Positions 7,295-10,978 of a stretch of 10,978 bases of DNA are shown here, piece by piece. The notes under the pieces were generated by a model. The model was not told the origin of the DNA. It saw nothing but the letters and a program-made list of their open reading frames with translations, and did no database searches. The DNA is from Actinomycetota bacterium (GTDB lineage: Bacteria; Actinomycetota; CADDZG01; WHSQ01). Made by a program: the position numbers and the translations under genes. The first letter of the stretch is position 1, and each line of letters opens with the position of its first letter. The stretch lies in contig JADDQX010000066.1 of NCBI GenBank assembly GCA_016781115.1, positions 1 to 10,978 on the forward strand. The letters are read 5' to 3'.

Positions 7295-7729
7295 ATGGGT
7301 GGCGCACGCCGCAAGAAGGTCGCTCAGGTACTGAAGCTCCAGATCACCGGAGGCCAGGCAACACCGGCCCCCCCGGTGGGTCCGGCGCTGGGCCAGGCGG
7401 GCATCAACATCATGGAGTTCTGCAAGCAGTACAACGCGGCGACGCAGCAGAACACCGGCACCGTGATCCCGGTCGAGATCACGGTCTACGAGGACCGGTC
7501 ATTCACCTTCGTCACGAAGACCCCGCCTGCCGCCGTCCTGCTCAGGCAGAAGGCAGGTATCGACAAAGGCTCGGCGGAGCCACACAAGACGAAGGTGGCG
7601 ACGATCTCGCGGGACCAGGTCCGGGAGATCGCGGAGACGAAGATGCCCGATCTGAACGCGAACGACATCGATGCAGCTGTGAAGATCGTGGAGGGCACCG
7701 CCCGCAGCATGGGCATCACCGTTCAGTAG
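7295..7729 (+). CDS. rplK: 50S ribosomal protein L11
   Basis: The protein has 144 residues, the normal length for L11. AAAGGA lies 9 bases before the ATG. The N-terminal domain has the signature KLQITGGQATPAPPVGPALG and GINIMEFCKQYNAAT, with the proline-rich helix contacted by thiostrepton-type antibiotics. The C-terminal domain, which binds 23S rRNA at the GTPase centre, includes KTPPAAVLLRQKAG, then DLNANDIDAAVKIVEGTARS and ends MGITVQ. It follows nusG by 14 bases and precedes rplA by 65, the canonical order. Confidence 0.97.
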   Translation: MGGARRKKVAQVLKLQITGGQATPAPPVGPALGQAGINIMEFCKQYNAATQQNTGTVIPVEITVYEDRSFTFVTKTPPAAVLLRQKAGIDKGSAEPHKTKVATISRDQVREIAETKMPDLNANDIDAAVKIVEGTARSMGITVQ

Positions 7730-7794
7730 CAACGACCCTTAGGAAGTGGGAGGGGAGCGAGAACGCTGTCCGCTGACCACGAAGGAGGAACGAA

Positions 7795-8520
7795 ATGCCG
7801 CACGGCAAGCGTTACAAGGAAGCCCTCGCGAAGGTCGATCGCGACCACCTCTACTCCCCGCGCGAGGCGATCAGGATCATCAAGGAGCTCCCGTCGTCCA
7901 AGTTCGACGAGACGGTCGAGCTCAGCATCCGCTTGGGCGTCGACCCTCGGAAGGCGGACCAGATGGTGCGGGGTGCGGTGACCCTTCCGAAGGGCACCGG
8001 CAAGACCATGCGCGTAGCTGTTTTCGCCAAGGGCGAGAACGCTCGCGCGGCGGAAGCCGCGGGCGCCGATGTGGTGGGGGCCGAGGACCTCGGCGAGCGC
8101 ATCTCCGGCGGCTGGTTGGACTTCGACGCCGTCGTGGCGACGCCGGACATGATGCCGACGGTCGGAAAGCTGGGTCGCGTGCTGGGTCCGCGGGGTCTGA
8201 TGCCGAACCCGAAATCGGGCACCGTCACCGACGACGTGGCGCGGGCGGTCGGCGACATCAAGGGCGGTCGCATCGAGTACCGCACCGACAAGCACGGCAA
8301 CCTGCACCTGATCGTGGGAAAGAAGTCTTTCGACGAGGCCGACCTGGTCGAGAACTACGCGGCGATCATCGACGAGGTCGTGAGGGCCAAGCCCGCTGCT
8401 TCCAAAGGGCGCTATCTCAAGGGGATCGCGCTCTCGACGACGATGGGGCCCGGCATCAGGATCGATCCTCAGAAATCGAGGGACCTCGTCGACGAAGAGG
8501 TCGAAGCGGCCACGGCCTAA
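7795..8520 (+). CDS. rplA: 50S ribosomal protein L1
   Basis: The protein has 241 residues, within the normal range. A near-perfect ribosome binding site (AAGGAGG) lies seven bases before ATG 7795. It shows the L1 order: YSPREAIRIIKEL, then FDETVELSIRLGVDPRKADQ, the strand MRVAVFAKGE, and the signature LGPRGLMPNPKSGTVT near residues 130-145, then GRIEYRTDKHGNLHLIVGK. L1 forms the ribosome stalk near the E site, and in many bacteria represses its own operon. What follows is unusual: rplJ-rplL is normally next, but here a small-peptide locus begins 91 bases later. Confidence 0.97.
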   Translation: MPHGKRYKEALAKVDRDHLYSPREAIRIIKELPSSKFDETVELSIRLGVDPRKADQMVRGAVTLPKGTGKTMRVAVFAKGENARAAEAAGADVVGAEDLGERISGGWLDFDAVVATPDMMPTVGKLGRVLGPRGLMPNPKSGTVTDDVARAVGDIKGGRIEYRTDKHGNLHLIVGKKSFDEADLVENYAAIIDEVVRAKPAASKGRYLKGIALSTTMGPGIRIDPQKSRDLVDEEVEAATA

Positions 8521-8523
8521 GAA

Positions 8524-8554
8524 CCCGGCCGCGGGTGGATCGGCGCTCGCGCCG
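8524..8554 (+). terminator. Tandem GC-rich hairpins after rplA
   Basis: Two short perfect stems follow the rplA stop: CCCG-GCCG-CGGG (8524-8535) and CGGCG-CTCG-CGCCG (8541-8554). Neither has a T-tract. They could reduce read-through from the ribosomal operon into the peptide genes, but 4-5 bp stems are common by chance at this GC content. Confidence 0.3.
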
Positions 8555-8568
8555 GCGAACGCGCCGCG

Positions 8569-8601
8569 TAGTCAACCGTTTACGGCTCTCCTATATGGAG
8601 A
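8569..8601 (+). promoter_or_regulatory. Candidate promoter and Shine-Dalgarno-sequestering hairpin of the peptide operon
   Basis: This is the only AT-rich island in the rplA-peptide gap. TAGTCA (8569-8574) and TATATG (8592-8597) each match four of six consensus bases and are 17 bases apart. TCTCC-TATAT-GGAGA (8587-8601) is a perfect 5-bp stem whose right arm contains GGAG, the only ribosome binding site for the ATG at 8612. The two readings conflict: transcription from this promoter would start after GGAG. Either the message comes from further upstream and the hairpin can hide the site, or translation starts from a very short leader. Confidence 0.35.
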
Positions 8602-8611
8602 TAAATGCCGC

Positions 8612-8812
8612 ATGCGTGACAAAGCCGCCTTCAAGAAGGCTTTGAAGGAGCGCATCGAAGAGGCGCTCCGCCAGGGTCCCGTCAACCACGCGTCCGCGAT
8701 CAACGTGGGCAAGCGTTCTTCCCGCACGAGTGTCTCCACCCGTCAAACCGTCACCCAGAGAGATGGCAAGACCGAGGTAACAGAGGTCCGGGAGGAAAGG
8801 AGAGACGCGTGA
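8612..8812 (+). CDS. Small basic protein at the head of the peptide operon, unknown family
   Basis: The protein has 66 residues from ATG 8612, with GGAGA at 8597-8601 as a slightly distant ribosome binding site. Residues 3-20 form a probable amphipathic helix rich in Lys, Glu and Ala (KAAFKKALKERIEEAL). The middle reads NHASAINVGKRSSRTSVSTR and the end alternates charged, Thr and Val residues (QTVTQRDGKTEVTEVREE), suggesting a beta hairpin. There is no signal peptide, membrane span or cysteine. Its stop overlaps the start of the first peptide gene (GTGA), so the two are translationally coupled, which points to a role with the peptides as chaperone, escort, immunity-like partner or another structural part. 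I do not recognise the family and cannot choose between these. Confidence 0.65.
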   Translation: MRDKAAFKKALKERIEEALRQGPVNHASAINVGKRSSRTSVSTRQTVTQRDGKTEVTEVREERRDA

Positions 8813-9018
8813 TCGAAGAGCAGAACACGCAAGGCCTCAGCGCCGAGGAGATCGAGCAGCACGCCAGCGAGCAGCTCGAGGACCGCGAGGAGATGTCCCT
8901 CATCAACACGAACCTCGCTGCGCCCGTCAATGCTGCCGTGGCCGCCAACGTTCTTTCGGACGGGTCTGTCGCCTATGCCAATGCCGAGCAGGACGCCGTG
9001 ATCGACCAGAGCAACTAG
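8809..9018 (+). CDS. Tandem peptide 1, putative RiPP-like or secreted-peptide precursor
   Basis: This 69-residue peptide starts at GTG 8809, with AAGGAG (8797-8802) six bases upstream and a GTGA overlap with the previous stop. The N-terminal ~30 residues are acidic and helix-prone (AEEIEQHASEQLEDREEMSL). The C-terminal ~38 residues are nearly uncharged at first and rich in Ala, Asn and Val (NAAVAANVLSD, SVAYANAEQ) and end IDQSN. This two-part build looks like a leader and core of a precursor peptide. There is no cysteine and no classical double-glycine cleavage site, so it is not a lanthipeptide or typical class II bacteriocin. It is the most divergent of the three at DNA level in the conserved block and carries a Gly (SDGS) where the others have Asp. 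Confidence 0.75.
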   Translation: MIEEQNTQGLSAEEIEQHASEQLEDREEMSLINTNLAAPVNAAVAANVLSDGSVAYANAEQDAVIDQSN

Positions 9019-9033
9019 GGAAGGGGTGAGCGC

Positions 9034-9249
9034 ATGACCGAAGAGCAGAACACTCAGCCGGAGGGTCTTTCCAGCGAGGAGTTGGAAGCACACGGCAGCG
9101 AGCAGCTCCAGGATCGGGAAGAGATGTCGCTCGTGAACGCGAACGTGGCCGTTCCCGTGAACGCCGCGGTCGCCGCGAACGTGCTGTCGGATGACGCCGT
9201 CGCCTACGCAGATGCTTCGCAAGACGCCTACATCGACCAGAGCCAATAG
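9034..9249 (+). CDS. Tandem peptide 2, putative RiPP-like or secreted-peptide precursor
   Basis: This 71-residue paralogue starts at ATG 9034 after GGAAGGGGTGA, 15 bases beyond the stop of peptide 1. It shares the opening TEEQNTQ with peptide 1 and the central block SEQLxDREEMSL, then PVNAAVAANVLSDD. It differs from the other two at the second half (AYADASQDAYIDQSQ) and in hydrophobic swaps (LVNANVAVPV). The last residue is Gln rather than Asn. The same acidic N-terminal and Ala/Asn/Val-rich C-terminal division is seen. The function is unknown; the neighbouring M50 protease is the obvious candidate processing enzyme. Confidence 0.75.
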   Translation: MTEEQNTQPEGLSSEELEAHGSEQLQDREEMSLVNANVAVPVNAAVAANVLSDDAVAYADASQDAYIDQSQ

Positions 9250-9258
9250 GAGGCTGAG

Positions 9259-9453
9259 ATGACCGAAGGTCTGAACAAGGAAGAGCTCGAGCAGCAGGGC
9301 TCCGAGCAGCTGGAAGACCGCGAGGAGATGTCTCTGATCAACGCGAACCTGGCCGCTCCGGTGAACGCGGCCGTCGCAGCCAACGTGCTGTCCGACGACT
9401 CGGTCGCTTACGCGAACGCGGAGCAGAACGTGGACATCGACCAGAGCAACTAA
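9259..9453 (+). CDS. Tandem peptide 3, putative RiPP-like or secreted-peptide precursor
   Basis: This 64-residue paralogue is the shortest because seven residues near the N-terminus (the EQNTQ region) are missing, which shows that this part is dispensable. Its ribosome binding site, AGGAGG at 9248-9253, overlaps the stop codon of peptide 2 and lies five bases before the ATG, giving strong and coupled translation. The conserved block is intact (SEQLEDREEMSL, NAAVAANVLSDD, SVAYANAEQ) and the end is VDIDQSN. A strong terminator hairpin begins 22 bases after its TAA, so it closes the peptide transcription unit. Confidence 0.75.
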   Translation: MTEGLNKEELEQQGSEQLEDREEMSLINANLAAPVNAAVAANVLSDDSVAYANAEQNVDIDQSN

Positions 9454-9474
9454 CCTCAGACGTGACGTGTTACG

Positions 9475-9504
9475 AAGAGGCGGCCCCGGTAGGGGCCGCC
9501 TCTT
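9475..9504 (+). terminator. Strong hairpin terminator or attenuator between peptides and protease
   Basis: AAGAGGCGGCCCC (9475-9487), loop GGTA, GGGGCCGCCTCTT (9492-9504) is a perfect 13-bp stem followed by TGGTTCT. The protease reading frame starts only 30 bases later with no visible promoter in between, so this hairpin probably cuts protease expression relative to the peptides. Confidence 0.8.
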
Positions 9505-9522
9505 TGGTTCTCGCCTCTAGCT

Positions 9523-9537
9523 AAGGAGCCTCAGATC
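9523..9537 (+). promoter_or_regulatory. Ribosome binding site followed by an ATC in the start position
   Basis: AAGGAG (9523-9528), a six-base spacer CCTCAG, then ATC (9535-9537) in the protease frame. There is no ATG, GTG or TTG between the in-frame stop at 9490-9492 and TTG 9583, and neither TTG 9583 nor GTG 9592 has a ribosome binding site. The geometry marks 9535 as the start position. Confidence 0.6.
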
Positions 9538-10978
9538 AGTCGCACCTCCGGCCGTCCCCCCGAAGACGTCCCGACCCAGCGGTTGGACGCGGTGCCGGGC
9601 GAGGCGAATGAAGAGATCCCCGACGAGGCGCGCCACATCCAGAGGCTCCCGAAGATCGATCCCGATGCTCCGCCTCCGCCGGACGTAGACGCCCAGCCCG
9701 TCGTGCCGTCGGACGGCGACGGTGAAGGACCTCCCCCGCGCGAAGATGAGAAGTCGCCTGGGGCCGACGCCGCGGTGACCCAGCGGGTGCCCGCCCCCGC
9801 CGCTCCGGCCACCGCCGCTCCAGCCCCTGCGGCACCCGGTCGGGGCCCCGAGGCCCAACCGGACCCCTCACCGCCTCCGGTTCCCGGAGCGTCCGGGGTT
9901 GAGCCGACCGAGAACCTGACTTCAGATGATGCGCCGCCGCCGGTTCCCGAGGATGGGGACGGGCACGTCCCCAAGCTCTGCGACGGGATCGAGTTGCTAG
10001 GGGAGTACGAAGGCTCGGGCTACAAAGAGCCCAGGTACCTGGTCAGGCGCGGGGACGGCCAGATGATCCAGCTCACCGCGCTCCTTCACATGGTGGCCGA
10101 GGAGATCGACGGGCGACGGAACCTCGGCCAGATCGCGGAGCGGGTGAGCGAGAAGTACGGGCGCAACGTCACCCCCGACAACGTCCAGACCCTGTTGGAC
10201 AACAGCCTGCGGCCCGATGGAGTTGTCGTCGGCAGCGACGGGCAGACGCCGCAGGTCCAGAAGCCGGACCCGTTGCTGGCGCTCAAGATGAGGACCACCC
10301 TCGTGCCCGAAGGCGCGGTGAACGTTCTCGCAAGCATCCTGCGACCGCTGTTCTGGCCTCCCGTCGTGATCGCGGTCCTCGCGGGGTTGATCGCGCTGGA
10401 CATCTGGTATTTCGGCATCCACGGCATCGGGGGAGGGGTGCGCGACCTCCTCTACCAACCGCTGGTGGTCTTGCTGATCTACGGACTGCTCATCCTGTCC
10501 GTCGGCTTCCACGAGCTCGGCCACGCGACCGGCTGCAAGTACGGCGGGGCCCGCCCAGGCAAGATCGGGTTCGGGATCTACGTCGTGTGGCCGGCGTTCT
10601 ACACGGACGTGACGGATGCGCTGAAGCTGGGCAAGGGCGGCCGCGTCCGCACCGACCTCGGCGGCGTCTACTTCAACGCGATCTTTGCGCTCGGCGTCGG
10701 AGGCGCTTATCTCCTCACAGGCTTCGAGCCGATCCTCGTGCTGATCGTGATCCAGCACATGCTGATGCTGTACCAGTTCATGCCGTTCTTGCGGCTGGAC
10801 GGCTATCACGTCGTCAGCGACCTCACCGGCATCCCCGACCTCTTCGGACGGATCAAGCCGACGCTCAAGAGCCTGGCGCCGTGGCAAGAGAACCCGAAGC
10901 AAGTGACGGAGCTGAAGCCGTGGGCCCGGGCGGTCGTGACGATCTGGGTCCTCACCGTCATCCCCGTTTTGCTCTTCC
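9535..10978 (+). CDS. M50-type membrane zinc metalloprotease with PqqD-like N-terminal domain, 3'-truncated
   Basis: 481 residues are visible, numbered from ATC 9535, and the gene continues past the window. Residues 1-149 are a Pro/Ala/Asp-rich, probably disordered cytoplasmic linker. Residues 150-225 resemble a PqqD/RiPP recognition element fold: strands IELLGEYEG and PRYLVRRGDG, then helices (QLTALLHMVAEEIDGRRNL, IAERVSEKYG, NVQTLLDNSL). Membrane segments follow at about 267-293 and 308-330, the second carrying the zinc-binding HELGH (326-330). Further spans lie at about 376-397, 398-420 and 463-481. LDG at 421-423 supplies the third-ligand Asp of M50 proteases. The family is known as putative peptide zinc metalloproteases, and some members occur in RiPP loci. 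With the tandem peptides just upstream, a role in binding and cleaving them is inferred. The start codon is abnormal: ATC, or a base error for ATG. No ordinary start fits the ribosome binding site. Confidence 0.85.
   Translation, partial: MSRTSGRPPEDVPTQRLDAVPGEANEEIPDEARHIQRLPKIDPDAPPPPDVDAQPVVPSDGDGEGPPPREDEKSPGADAAVTQRVPAPAAPATAAPAPAAPGRGPEAQPDPSPPPVPGASGVEPTENLTSDDAPPPVPEDGDGHVPKLCDGIELLGEYEGSGYKEPRYLVRRGDGQMIQLTALLHMVAEEIDGRRNLGQIAERVSEKYGRNVTPDNVQTLLDNSLRPDGVVVGSDGQTPQVQKPDPLLALKMRTTLVPEGAVNVLASILRPLFWPPVVIAVLAGLIALDIWYFGIHGIGGGVRDLLYQPLVVLLIYGLLILSVGFHELGHATGCKYGGARPGKIGFGIYVVWPAFYTDVTDALKLGKGGRVRTDLGGVYFNAIFALGVGGAYLLTGFEPILVLIVIQHMLMLYQFMPFLRLDGYHVVSDLTGIPDLFGRIKPTLKSLAPWQENPKQVTELKPWARAVVTIWVLTVIPVLLF

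Larger units (their letters stand above)
8809..9453 (+). repeat. Tandem array of three paralogous peptide genes
   Basis: Three head-to-tail copies encode peptides with an identical 12-residue block (VNAAVAANVLSD; codons at 8926-8961, 9157-9192 and 9361-9396). Within these 36 bases, copies 1 and 2 differ at 9 positions, 1 and 3 at 8, and 2 and 3 at 6, all synonymous. This is an old duplication held by selection on the protein, not a recent DNA repeat. Confidence 0.8.

Noticed and set aside
8605..8619. ATG just before the 66-residue gene encoding MPHA and a stop
   Set aside because: It is only three bases from the Shine-Dalgarno and gives a four-residue product. A leader-peptide role cannot be supported.
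7746..8645. Open frame of 299 codons overlapping rplA in another frame
   Set aside because: L1 is unambiguous in its own frame with a good ribosome binding site. The other frame is Arg/Gly-rich nonsense.
8809..9453. Peptides as chaplins, curli subunits, lanthipeptides or double-glycine bacteriocins
   Set aside because: There are no cysteines, no signal peptide, no GG cleavage site and no real match to the curlin or chaplin consensus; only a general alternating pattern is shared.
8809..9453. CRISPR-like or DNA-level tandem repeat
   Set aside because: The similarity is at protein level, with many synonymous changes and no short identical spaced repeats.
9997..10902. Minus-strand open frame of 301 codons opposite the protease
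   Set aside because: The + strand frame has HELGH, LDG and membrane spans. The minus frame is a low-information Arg/Asp/Val-rich antisense shadow.

Overview
The window is GC-rich DNA with GTG starts, tight ATGA/GTGA/TAGTG gene junctions, purine-rich ribosome binding sites and a NusG with a long acidic N-terminal extension. Together these point to an actinobacterium (Actinomycetota). I cannot name a genus; an uncultivated or deep-branching lineage is possible, but that is inference. All recognised genes lie on the + strand.

Layout. (1) Positions 2-4174 hold exported beta-propeller-type proteins: a 5'-truncated, cysteine- and histidine-rich LVIVD-like protein, a strong hairpin terminator, a lipoprotein with propeller-like blades, and a second, cysteine-free secreted LVIVD-like protein. 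(2) Positions 4251-5842 hold two translationally coupled exported proteins: a signal-peptide protein with three ~33-residue repeats (two carrying CxxC) and a Pro/Thr/Ser tail, then a lipoprotein that resembles the LppX/LprAFG family. (3) Positions 5950-8520 are the core secE-nusG-rplK-rplA block (protein export, transcription elongation, ribosomal L11 and L1). (4) After rplA, where rplJ-rplL is usual, there is instead a small-peptide locus: a basic 66-residue protein, three tandem paralogous peptides of 69, 71 and 64 residues, a perfect 13-bp terminator hairpin, and then a membrane M50-type zinc metalloprotease. The protease has a Pro-rich N-terminal linker and a PqqD-like (RiPP recognition element-like) domain, and runs off the window.

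The last block is the most interesting part. The peptides have an acidic N-terminal half and an uncharged Ala/Asn/Val-rich C-terminal half that is held constant despite synonymous DNA divergence. With a PqqD-like M50 protease beside them, they look like precursors of a processed or exported peptide: an unusual RiPP-like or secreted structural-peptide system. The protease has no ordinary start codon near its ribosome binding site. A good AAGGAG sits six bases before an in-frame ATC, so this is either a rare AUC start or a base error. The CxxC-repeat protein at 4251-4997 may belong to the same system, because its repeats have an alternating pattern like that of the peptide C-terminal halves and, from memory only, similar domains occur with such proteases in other actinobacteria.

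All functional statements come from reading the translated sequence; no database search was run.
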